DNA of 6,587 nt from an uncultured Clostridia bacterium. Its GTDB lineage: Bacteria > Bacillota > Clostridia > Christensenellales > Aristaeellaceae. Below, piece by piece: positions 1 to 5,538 of this stretch (its first letter is position 1; each line of letters starts with the position of its first letter). The position numbers and the translations under genes were made by a program. The DNA is taken from positions 1-6,587 of the forward strand of contig CAMDVP010000173.1 in assembly GCA_945877525.1 (NCBI GenBank), given 5' to 3'. A model generated the notes under the pieces. It searched no databases and was not told the DNA's origin. It saw only the letters and a program-made list of their open reading frames with translations.

Positions 1-266
1 ATGTCTGCGTCACCGCCGAATCCTCCGGCGTAACCATGGACGCTTCCCTGCTGGGCGTGGAATACGCCATGACCTTCCACGGGAACGGTACCATGGATCT
101 GGTCATAGCCGACGCCCCTCTCGCCGGCCTTGCCTGGTCGGACAACGGGGACGGCACCCTCGCCATCGACTATTACGGCATGCCCATGAGCGTCACGATC
201 ACCGACGAGGGCTTCGACCTGAACTATTTTGACGCCATGCTCATGCACATGGTGCCCCAGGAATAA
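1..266 (+). CDS. C-terminal fragment of a lipocalin-like domain protein
   Basis: The reading frame is open to the left edge of the window (first complete codon at 3-5) and ends at TAA 264-266, so only about 87 C-terminal residues are visible. An ATG at 36 lies inside the frame, has no ribosome binding site and is unlikely to be the start. The visible part alternates short beta strands with glycine/aspartate turns (GNGTMDLVIAD, SDNGDGTLAIDYYG, MSVTITDEGFDL). The segment GVTMDASLLGVEYAMTF resembles the strand-turn-strand unit of small lipocalin-like domains that are common in secreted or lipoproteins of Clostridia. The N-terminus is missing, so a signal peptide or lipobox cannot be checked. The strong terminator directly downstream shows this is the last gene of its transcript. 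The family is assigned by pattern only and the function is unknown. Confidence 0.7.
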   Translation, partial: VCVTAESSGVTMDASLLGVEYAMTFHGNGTMDLVIADAPLAGLAWSDNGDGTLAIDYYGMPMSVTITDEGFDLNYFDAMLMHMVPQE

Positions 267-284
267 AGCTTTTCCAAAAACGCG

Positions 285-322
285 GCGGGGCCGGCGCAAT
301 CAAGCGTCGGCCCCGCTTTATT
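285..322 (+). terminator. Rho-independent terminator after the lipocalin-like gene
   Basis: Positions 285-297 pair with 304-316 to form a 13-bp, almost entirely G-C stem with one G-T wobble and the six-base loop AATCAA. It is followed by TTTATT (317-322) and begins 18 bases after the stop codon. An A5 tract at 276-280 would read as T5 on the opposite strand, four bases beyond the stem. The same hairpin might therefore also stop minus-strand transcripts arriving from the DUF4317 gene. Confidence 0.9.
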
Positions 323-329
323 GGGGTTG

Positions 330-338
330 TGTTATACT
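330..338 (+). promoter_or_regulatory. Possible extended -10 promoter
   Basis: TGTTATACT combines a TGn extension (330-332) with a TATACT -10 hexamer (333-338), immediately after the preceding terminator. No -35 box lies at the expected distance, which extended -10 promoters can tolerate. A transcript would begin near 345 and run into the structured block at 341-490, in which I see no convincing protein-coding gene. The element may be fortuitous. Confidence 0.35.
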
Positions 339-340
339 AT

Positions 341-490
341 TCTTATTCTAAACGGAGCGAAAGAGTGCAGAGGGTGACGCCTCGCCAGCGGCGAGTCCGC
401 CGAAGGCACCGCAAAGCCCTCTGCTCGCCTGCGGACGCGACCAAAGGGCTTTCCGATCGCCCTTTGGAAACCTTCGGGGCCGTCCCTTTG
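341..490. repeat. GC-rich block of nested inverted repeats, possibly a dispersed element or structured RNA
   Basis: This is the intergenic space between the lipocalin-like gene and the end of the DUF4317 gene. Perfect inverted repeats are GCAGAGGG 367-374 with 417-424, CTCGCC 381-386 with 390-395 (3-base loop), and CCAAAGGG 441-448 with 460-467. Competing pairings also exist: AAAGCCCT 413-420 with AGGGCTTT 445-452, and CAAAGGG 442-448 with CCCTTTG 484-490. The block is bounded by a 7-bp direct repeat ATACTAT at 334-340 and 491-497. No T-run follows any stem in the forward direction. The translated frame (329-541) is arginine-rich, has no ribosome binding site and looks non-coding. It may be a REP- or MITE-like intergenic repeat or a small structured RNA. 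The sequence shows the structure but not the role. Confidence 0.5.
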
Positions 491-518
491 ATACTATGGC
501 TTTTAATGCAACACAGTA

Positions 519-1694
519 TTACTCGTCAATATTCACGCTGACCCCATTAACCTCCACGTTGCCATCGGCCAGCACCAGGATATAGCGCCGTCCGTCGATC
601 ACCCGTGTTTCAATCAGGTCGCTGTGAGCGGGATCCACCTGAATGGTCACGCTGGGGGTGGACACCTTGAAGGTCCTGGCGGGCACCATGTTCACGGCAG
701 GCAGCTCGGCATACGCGCCAAAGGCCTGGGTATACTGCTCGTCAAAGGCGGCGGTCTTTTCCTCCGACACGCCGCATCCCTGCAGCACATCCTTCATGTC
801 CTGCCGGGAAAGGGTGAGGGGCTCGGCATGCTTGTCAGCCTTGCGCTCCTCCAGCATGCCGCACACCGTTTCCTGCACGGCCTGCACCACGCTCAGGCTA
901 CATTCCTCCCCCAGGGCCTCCTGCAGCACGGCCTGGAAGGTTTCCTGCTGCTCGGGCGCAGGCATGGGCGGCTGCACGCCGAACACGCGGCGCATCAGCG
1001 GTTCATGGGGGTTGGCGCTGTCCCTTGTATACATCATGGCAACATACAGGTTGGCGCTGCGCTCCTCAAAGGCCGGGAAAAGGAAGCCCGTCTCCGGGGG
1101 CGCAACCATCCAGTCCGAAGCCTTGTTATGGAACTCGCTCTCCGCCGCGAAATAGCTCAGCCCGGGGCGGGTGGGCTTCACGGGGCACAGGGCACAGAGC
1201 ATATAGCTGAACAGATCGGTAGAGCGCTCCGCGTCATTTTCGTCGTTCTGATCCTTGTAGGGCACATCATATCCGTCGTGCAGCAGCAGGATCAGGTAAT
1301 TGCAGGCGTTCTGATCCGCCTCCACGGACTGCGCTTCCTGCGCGCCCTCCTCGCGGATGGCCTCAATCACCCGCCGGTAGAATTCCTCCACCGCCGCGTC
1401 ATCCTTCAAGGAGGAATCCCGCAGGGCGGACAGCAGCCGATGTTCCTCGCCCTCCATGGCCTGGGCTGCGGTGAATTCCACAGGCAGCAGGTTCTGCCCC
1501 TGGGTGCCGGAAAGCACCCGTTTGAAGATAGCCATGTACTTCTCATTTTCCTCCTGGGCCATGCCGAACACCGGCTGGGCAAAGTTGGAGATCACCTGCC
1601 CGTCATGGGTCACATAGCATCCGCGGATCACGCTGGGATTGCGCCGGTCGGGGTTCAGGCGGCGGCGAAGCTCGGAAAAATCACGCTGGTTCAT
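519..1694 (-). CDS. DUF4317 family protein
   Basis: The 391-residue product begins MNQRDFSELRRRLNP and continues with IRGCYVTHDGQVIS, EENEKYMAIFKRVLSGTQG and EEHRLLSALRDS. This N-terminal pattern is characteristic of the DUF4317 family of Firmicutes proteins. There is no signal peptide or membrane segment, so it should be cytosolic. The middle is acidic and helical and contains NYLILLLHDGYDVPYKD. The C-terminus forms short strands and ends VEVNGVSVNIDE. The ATG at 1692-1694 is chosen because AGGTGA (1702-1707) lies 7 bases upstream. A TTG at 1710-1712 would add six residues but overlaps that site. The gene is transcribed away from the amidohydrolase and appears monocistronic. The biochemical role of DUF4317 is unknown to me, and the neighbours give no clue. 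Length is in the usual range for the family and no key region is missing. Confidence 0.87.
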   Translation of the reverse strand: MNQRDFSELRRRLNPDRRNPSVIRGCYVTHDGQVISNFAQPVFGMAQEENEKYMAIFKRVLSGTQGQNLLPVEFTAAQAMEGEEHRLLSALRDSSLKDDAAVEEFYRRVIEAIREEGAQEAQSVEADQNACNYLILLLHDGYDVPYKDQNDENDAERSTDLFSYMLCALCPVKPTRPGLSYFAAESEFHNKASDWMVAPPETGFLFPAFEERSANLYVAMMYTRDSANPHEPLMRRVFGVQPPMPAPEQQETFQAVLQEALGEECSLSVVQAVQETVCGMLEERKADKHAEPLTLSRQDMKDVLQGCGVSEEKTAAFDEQYTQAFGAYAELPAVNMVPARTFKVSTPSVTIQVDPAHSDLIETRVIDGRRYILVLADGNVEVNGVSVNIDE

Positions 1695-1701
1695 CAGCCA
1701 G

Positions 1702-1707
1702 TCACCT
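1702..1707 (-). promoter_or_regulatory. Ribosome binding site fixing the DUF4317 start
   Basis: On the minus strand the sequence reads GAGAGGTGAC, whose AGGTGA matches the 3' part of the consensus AGGAGGTGA. It lies 7 bases before ATG 1692-1694, and favours that start over the in-frame TTG at 1712. Confidence 0.75.
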
Positions 1708-1730
1708 CTCAAATAAATGTTTTCCGGAGT

Positions 1731-1739
1731 ATTGTATCA
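1731..1739 (-). promoter_or_regulatory. Extended -10 promoter for the DUF4317 gene
   Basis: The minus strand reads TGATACAAT, a TGn extension plus a TACAAT -10 hexamer (ATTGTA at 1731-1736 on the plus strand). It sits 36 bases upstream of the DUF4317 start codon. The -35 position holds only a weak match, so the extended -10 would be the main determinant. Confidence 0.6.
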
Positions 1740-1771
1740 TACTTTTCATCCCTGCGCCAGGTGAAAAATGC

Positions 1772-1800
1772 TTGCCAGCTTCCGCCAAATCCGCTACAAT
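1772..1800 (+). promoter_or_regulatory. Sigma-70/SigA-type promoter for the amidohydrolase gene
   Basis: TTGCCA at 1772-1777 and TACAAT at 1795-1800 are separated by exactly 17 bases. Each differs from consensus by one base. Transcription would start near 1807, leaving a leader of about 32 bases with the ribosome binding site in it. That is too short for a riboswitch. The promoter is arranged back to back with the DUF4317 promoter without overlapping it. Confidence 0.85.
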
Positions 1801-1824
1801 GAAGGTGATTCATATTCCCTTCAT

Positions 1825-1830
1825 AGGAGG
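1825..1830 (+). promoter_or_regulatory. Ribosome binding site of the amidohydrolase gene
   Basis: A perfect AGGAGG lies 8 bases before ATG 1839-1841. It fixes that codon as the start and excludes the overlapping ATGs upstream in other frames. Confidence 0.9.
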
Positions 1831-1838
1831 TTATCTTC

Positions 1839-3422
1839 ATGCGGATTCTTTTCAAGGGCGGCCTTGTGCTGGACGGCACGGGCGGCGCGCCCTTCACCGG
1901 CGATGTGCTGGCGGAGGACGGGCGCATTGCCGCCGTGGGCCCCGGACTATGCGCCGAAGCCGATGAAACCGTCGACTGCGCCGGGCTGGCCGTGGCCCCG
2001 GGCTTCATCGACGCGCATTCCCACAACGACTGGTTCACCGCCCGCAAGGGCAAGGAGCGTTTCTTCCGCTCCTTCCTGGAGCAGGGTATCACCACCCAGG
2101 TCACCGGCAACTGCGGCTTTTCCCCCTTCGGATACGACAGCGCCACACCCCACAAGGCGCTCATTGGCAGCGGGCTGTTTTGTCAGGGCGACGCAGAGGG
2201 CGACCTGAGCACCCTGCCGGGCTACATCGCCGCATCGGGGGATATCCCTGTGAACATCGTGCCCATGCTGGGCCACATGAGCAGCCGCATCAGCCTGACA
2301 GGGTATGACAGCCGTCCCCTGACGGAGGATGAGCTGAAGCGGCAGGACGCGCTGATTTCCCGGGAGCTGGAGGCCGGCGCGGCAGGCATTTCCTTTGGCC
2401 TGATGTACGAGCCCGACCGTTACGCCCCCTATGAGGAGCTGAAGCGCGCCGCGCTCATCGCCAGGCGGTACGGCCGGCCCGTGACGGTGCATGCCCGGGC
2501 CTGCTCCGCCGTCAGCACCAGCTATGGTCTGCCCTTCGGCGGACGCGCCCACAACCTGCGGGCTCTGGACGAGATGCTTCGCCTCACCCGGGAAACCGGC
2601 GTGGACATGCAGTTCAGCCACCTGATTTTTGTGGGCGAGCGCTCCTGGAAAACCGTTGACGAGGCCCTGCGCCTGATCGACAGCATCAACCGGGAGGGCC
2701 ACCGTTTCTTCTACGACAGCTACGCCATGCTCTACGGCGCGTCGGTTATCACGGTGGTGCTGCCGGGATGGTATCTCACCCTGCCGAAGGAAAAGCGCCG
2801 CTCCCCCGCCGTGAAGGCCCGCCTGGCCGTGGAAATCGGCGTATCCAAGGCGCTGCTGGGCTTCAACTTTGGGGATATCCGCATCACCTGGGCGGGCGAA
2901 GGCCATCAGGACTGCGTGGGCAGGAGCGTCAGCGAAATTGCCGCGGCCTGGGGTGTGAGCGATCTGGACGCTTACATCCGTCTGGTAGACGACACCGAGG
3001 GCCGCGGGCGGGTGCTGATGTACAAGTATCTGAACGACGATATTCTCCGCCGTCTGATGAAGGACGACAAGTGCCTTTACATGACCGACGCCTGGATTGA
3101 CGAGGAGGGCATGCAGAACCCCGCGGCGTTCTGCTGCTTCCCGGAATTCCTGCGCCTGGCCCGGGAGCAGGACACGCTGCCCCGCACCATCCGCCAGATG
3201 ACCGGCGCGGCGGCCGACCGCTTCGCCCTTTCTGACCGTGGTTATCTGCGCCCCGGCTGCGCCGCCGACGCGGTGGTGTTTGATCCTTCCGCCGCAGCCC
3301 CCGGCCGCGACCTGAACGGCCGTCCCCTGGGCATCCAGCGGGTGATGGTCAACGGCCAATGGGCCGTGAAGGACGGCGCCTTCATTCCCGGAAGCCTGCA
3401 CGGGAAGTTTTTGCTGAAATGA
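1839..3422 (+). CDS. D-aminoacylase-like amidohydrolase
   Basis: The 527-residue cytosolic enzyme belongs to the N-acyl-D-amino-acid deacylase branch of the amidohydrolase superfamily, metal-dependent TIM-barrel hydrolases that remove acyl groups from D-amino acids. A small beta domain with DGTGG and the strand APGFIDAHSHND leads into the barrel. Ligands that match the family are H60 and H62 (AHSHND), C92 (TGNCGFSP), H218 (VTVHAR), H261 (QFSHL) and D417 (MTDAW). GHMSSR (145-150), VGRSVSEIA (360-368) and the closing DRGYLRPGCAADAVVFDP (466-483) are also typical. The usual HPR-x-x-GTFPR segment after the aspartate is replaced by NPAAFCCFPEF (427-437), so the substrate may differ from classical D-aminoacylase; D-glutamate deacylase or dipeptidase-like relatives are alternatives. 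There is no signal peptide. The gene has its own promoter and terminator and looks monocistronic. Confidence 0.88.
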   Translation: MRILFKGGLVLDGTGGAPFTGDVLAEDGRIAAVGPGLCAEADETVDCAGLAVAPGFIDAHSHNDWFTARKGKERFFRSFLEQGITTQVTGNCGFSPFGYDSATPHKALIGSGLFCQGDAEGDLSTLPGYIAASGDIPVNIVPMLGHMSSRISLTGYDSRPLTEDELKRQDALISRELEAGAAGISFGLMYEPDRYAPYEELKRAALIARRYGRPVTVHARACSAVSTSYGLPFGGRAHNLRALDEMLRLTRETGVDMQFSHLIFVGERSWKTVDEALRLIDSINREGHRFFYDSYAMLYGASVITVVLPGWYLTLPKEKRRSPAVKARLAVEIGVSKALLGFNFGDIRITWAGEGHQDCVGRSVSEIAAAWGVSDLDAYIRLVDDTEGRGRVLMYKYLNDDILRRLMKDDKCLYMTDAWIDEEGMQNPAAFCCFPEFLRLAREQDTLPRTIRQMTGAAADRFALSDRGYLRPGCAADAVVFDPSAAAPGRDLNGRPLGIQRVMVNGQWAVKDGAFIPGSLHGKFLLK

Positions 3423-3486
3423 CAAGCCCCCCCTGAACGGCAGCCCTGTAAGGCTTCTACCTTCCCAGGACTTCTCAACAGAATAC

Positions 3487-3541
3487 AGCACCTATCATAG
3501 AGATTGAAAAATGACTCTCTATGGATAGGTGCTATTTTTTT
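3487..3541 (+). terminator. Rho-independent terminator of the amidohydrolase unit
   Basis: AGCACCTATC 3487-3496 pairs with 3524-3533. After a single bulged G at 3523, 3497-3503 pairs with 3516-3522. This gives a 17-bp stem with a 12-base loop. Seven Ts follow at 3535-3541. It lies 64 bases after the stop codon; no gene is seen in 3423-3486. Confidence 0.93.
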
Positions 3542-3590
3542 GCCAATCGGAGATCATTCCAGCGCCATCGGCGGGTGCAATTCTTTGGAC

Positions 3591-3643
3591 AAAAAAGAAT
3601 CATCCGACCCAATCGCTCATCAGGAACAACTGGTTCGGATGAT
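3591..3643 (-). terminator. Rho-independent terminator of the tRNA-Lys gene
   Basis: ATCATCCGA at 3599-3607 pairs with TCGGATGAT at 3635-3643. A further short pairing (CCA 3609-3611 with TGG 3631-3633) follows one mismatch. Reading on the minus strand, the stem is followed by TCTTTTTTG, whose T6 is A6 at 3591-3596 on the plus strand. The hairpin begins two bases beyond the CCA end of the tRNA, so the transcript needs little 3' trimming. Confidence 0.85.
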
Positions 3644-3645
3644 AC

Positions 3646-3721
3646 TGGTACACCATTAGGGACTCGAACCCTAGACACCCTGATTAAGAGTCAGGTGCTC
3701 TACCAACTGAGCTAATGGTGC
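3646..3721 (-). tRNA. tRNA-Lys, anticodon CUU
   Basis: The complete 76-base cloverleaf can be folded on the minus strand. The acceptor is GCACCAT with ATGGTGT, the D stem GCTC/GAGC, and the anticodon stem CCTGA/TCAGG with loop CTCTTAA. The variable loop is GTGTC and the T stem TAGGG/CCCTA with loop TTCGAGT. The discriminator is A, followed by an encoded CCA (3646-3648). The loop gives anticodon CTT, reading lysine AAG codons. The first acceptor pair is a G1-U72 wobble rather than Watson-Crick. The gene has its own promoter (3751-3778) and terminator (3591-3643) and so is an independent unit. Confidence 0.97.
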
Positions 3722-3750
3722 TCATGTTTCCCTTGCGGTCAACGATAGAT

Positions 3751-3778
3751 ATTATACTCTGTTCCAGCCATTTGTCAA
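3751..3778 (-). promoter_or_regulatory. Consensus promoter of the tRNA-Lys gene
   Basis: The minus strand carries a perfect TTGACA (3773-3778) and a perfect TATAAT (3751-3756) with a 16-base spacer. Transcription would start near 3744, about 23 bases before the mature tRNA 5' end. A perfect match in both boxes fits the strong, constitutive expression expected of a stable RNA gene. Confidence 0.93.
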
Positions 3779-3857
3779 CCCCATTTGAAAATTTTTTCCC
3801 GCAGGCCCGCACCGGGAGCAAATCCAGCACCGTGCTCCTTCTTGCATGCAGAAACGC

Positions 3858-3883
3858 GGCAGGAGGACGTGTGTCCCCCTGCC
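3858..3883 (-). terminator. Probable terminator of the ABC transporter operon
   Basis: GGCAGGAGGAC at 3858-3868 pairs with 3873-3883 around a four-base loop. The only non-Watson-Crick position (A3864/C3877 on the plus strand) becomes a G-U wobble when read as minus-strand RNA, giving an unbroken 11-bp stem in the operon's direction. It lies 61 bases past the ATPase stop codon. Only a short T-run (GCGTTTCTG) follows, so termination may be partial and read-through into the tRNA-Lys gene is possible. Confidence 0.6.
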
Positions 3884-3944
3884 AACCTGCACTGATGCCT
3901 GCAACGCCGGTCTGCCTTGCAACGGCATGGAAGCCGGCAATGCT

Positions 3945-4640
3945 TCATCCCGGCTGCGATAGCCCCGGGGCTCCTGTATGTCCGCAAGATACCGATGTCA
4001 TCACGGGAGCAAGCATTCCCTGATCCATCTCATACACCACATCGCATAACGCATCGATATCCTGCTGAAAGTGACTTGCCAGCAGAATGGTCTTTCCCTG
4101 CGCCTTCAGTGTTGCCAGCAGCGCCCGAATCTCCCCCGCGCCGCTCTTGTCCAGTCCGTTCATGGGCTCGTCCAGAATCAGCAGGGACGGATCCTCCAGC
4201 AGGGCCTGCGCAATTCCGAGGCGCTGCCGCATGCCCAGGCTGTACTGGCTGACCGGCTTGCGCAGGGAAGCATCAAGGCCCACCAGATCCATCAGCGCCT
4301 TCACGCGCTCCCTGGACGCGCCTTTGCCGAGCCGCGCCAGCCACAGCAGATTGTGTAGCCCGGTTTCATGGGGGAGAAACCCCGGCGTTTCAATCAGCAT
4401 CCCTGTATCAGGCGCAAAGTCGCAGTCCCGCCCGATGGTTTTGCCGAAAACCCGCGCGGTTCCGGCATTGGGGCGCAGAAAGCCGCAGATGCACTTCATC
4501 AGCACCGTTTTGCCGCTGCCGTTGCGCCCAATGATGCCATGGATTTTTCCCTGCTCCAGTTCCAACGACACATCCCGCAGCACCGTTTCGCTGCCGAAGC
4601 GTTTAGTCATGTGCTGGACACTGACTGCCATATCACTCAT
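3945..4640 (-). CDS. ABC transporter ATP-binding protein, BcrA/LanF-like
   Basis: This 231-residue cytosolic ATPase powers the two permeases encoded just upstream. It shows Walker A GRNGSGKT (38-45), signature SLGMRQ (134-139), Walker B LLILDEP (153-159) with catalytic E158, D-loop GLD (162-164) and H-loop H190 (LASH). The Q-loop position carries a glutamate (E84 in MLIETPGF). An E-loop, with the SLGMRQ form of the signature, is known from the bacitracin (BcrA) and lantibiotic self-protection (LanF) class. The ATG at 4638-4640 has a perfect AGGAGG at 4649-4654, 8 bases away, and overlaps the end of the preceding permease gene by 8 bases (ATGAGTGA), suggesting translational coupling. Residues after about 210 are a short non-conserved tail. 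ATPase identity is certain; the transported substrate is not known, and peptide or drug export or self-protection is inferred. Confidence 0.95.
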   Translation of the reverse strand: MSDMAVSVQHMTKRFGSETVLRDVSLELEQGKIHGIIGRNGSGKTVLMKCICGFLRPNAGTARVFGKTIGRDCDFAPDTGMLIETPGFLPHETGLHNLLWLARLGKGASRERVKALMDLVGLDASLRKPVSQYSLGMRQRLGIAQALLEDPSLLILDEPMNGLDKSGAGEIRALLATLKAQGKTILLASHFQQDIDALCDVVYEMDQGMLAPVMTSVSCGHTGAPGLSQPG

Positions 4641-5538
4641 CTGAGTATCCTCCTGTAAAGCGGAATGAAAACCTGCGCATGGCGAGCGCCGATACGATCA
4701 TCAGCAGCAACGATACCCCGCCGAGCAGCAGGCAGGATGTCTGCACCCTCGGCAACAGGTCATAGCCGAAGTTGTGCATAGTATACGTCGCGTGCTGCAG
4801 GGGCGACAGCCATGCTGACAGAAGATTGGCGTAATACTGCATTTCTCTTGGCAGCTGCAGCCAGGTCATGAAGCGATCCGGTGTCAGTACATAGCCCGCG
4901 AAATTGATTCCCAGCACAGCAATGATGCCTGCCTTTCGGCTTTTCAGCATCGTAAAGGTCAGCTGGAGCATGGCCATCAGCAGCACATACTGGAACAGCA
5001 GCAGGAAGATCTGTATGGTACAGCCGTAGGGCGTTGTCAGCTTGACCGTCTTTCGCATGACGGACAGCGCCACCTCAAAGGATGCCGGAGAGAAGGACAG
5101 CATGGTGGCTGTTTCCGACCAGTTGTTCGTAACAAACACATTGCAGCCGATGCACATGACCATGCTGAAAACAAGAATCATCAGCGTATAGCACAGCGTC
5201 AGAATGAACACGGTCGCAATCTGCCCCAGCAGCCAGTTCAGATAGGTGGTACGGAAGATCAGGTACGACGCAGGGGTGTCCAGCCGTGGAAGGGCCGAGA
5301 GCATCAGCATCATCACCAGTGCTGAAAAGAGGATGCTCTCATCGTCCGCGTAGCACCAGACGAAAGGCTCCAGCAGCTGCACATTGGTCAGGTACGTGCG
5401 GGAGATGGCCATGGTTTTGTCCGTCAGCAGCCAGCAGAGCAGAAAGCCCAGCAGCAGGCTCATGTAGAAGCGGGGATTCCTGCGCAGGGAGTACAGATTC
5501 CAGCCAGCGCAGACGAAGGCTTCCCGGAGGTTACACAT
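4633..5538 (-). CDS. ABC-2 type transporter permease (301 residues)
   Basis: This integral membrane protein probably has six transmembrane helices, near residues 22-39, 66-84, 103-130, 172-195, 203-219 and 267-287. A larger polar loop lies at about 132-170 between the third and fourth helices. The short amphipathic N-terminus (REAFVCAGWNLYSLRRNPRF) before helix 1 is typical of ABC-2 permeases of this class. It should pair with the 246-residue permease to form the membrane channel driven by the downstream ATPase. The ATG at 5536-5538 has AGGTGA at 5545-5550, 6 bases away. The gene overlaps the end of the preceding permease gene by 8 bases (ATGTGTAA) and the start of the ATPase gene by 8 bases. 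I cannot name a closer family from sequence alone. Confidence 0.85.
   Translation of the reverse strand: MCNLREAFVCAGWNLYSLRRNPRFYMSLLLGFLLCWLLTDKTMAISRTYLTNVQLLEPFVWCYADDESILFSALVMMLMLSALPRLDTPASYLIFRTTYLNWLLGQIATVFILTLCYTLMILVFSMVMCIGCNVFVTNNWSETATMLSFSPASFEVALSVMRKTVKLTTPYGCTIQIFLLLFQYVLLMAMLQLTFTMLKSRKAGIIAVLGINFAGYVLTPDRFMTWLQLPREMQYYANLLSAWLSPLQHATYTMHNFGYDLLPRVQTSCLLLGGVSLLLMIVSALAMRRFSFRFTGGYSDE

Noticed and set aside
36..266. Treating the left-edge frame as a complete small protein starting at ATG 36
   Set aside because: The frame is open to the window edge, there is no ribosome binding site before 36, and the domain pattern begins upstream.
329..541. 70-codon open frame through the structured intergenic block
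   Set aside because: It has no ribosome binding site, an arginine-rich composition, and it is formed from inverted repeats. It also overlaps the 3' end of the DUF4317 gene.
1692..1712. TTG start at 1712 giving a six-residue longer DUF4317 protein
   Set aside because: The start would overlap the AGGTGA that serves the ATG at 1694, and family members begin with the MN-x-x-D-x-x-ELRRR pattern.
624..1802. 392-codon open frame on the plus strand opposite the DUF4317 gene
   Set aside because: The product is rich in Gly, His and Leu without domain structure, and it runs through the divergent promoter region. The minus strand encodes a recognisable DUF4317 protein with a good ribosome binding site.
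1801..1838. Riboswitch or attenuator in the amidohydrolase leader
   Set aside because: The predicted leader is about 32 bases and is mostly ribosome binding site, too short to hold a regulatory fold.
1947..3491. Long 514-codon open frame on the minus strand opposite the amidohydrolase gene
   Set aside because: It mirrors the GC-rich third codon positions of the real gene. Its product is low-complexity (Gly, Ala, Val, Gln, His rich) with no recognisable motif, whereas the plus strand encodes complete metal-binding motifs and has a promoter, ribosome binding site and terminator.
3814..3838. Inverted repeat GGAGCA/TGCTCC as a second terminator of the ABC operon
   Set aside because: Only a 6-bp stem with a 12-base loop and no T-run after it in the minus direction.
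4087..4644. 185-codon open frame opposite the ABC ATPase gene
   Set aside because: Ser, Arg and Pro rich shadow product. The opposite strand carries every canonical ABC ATPase motif.
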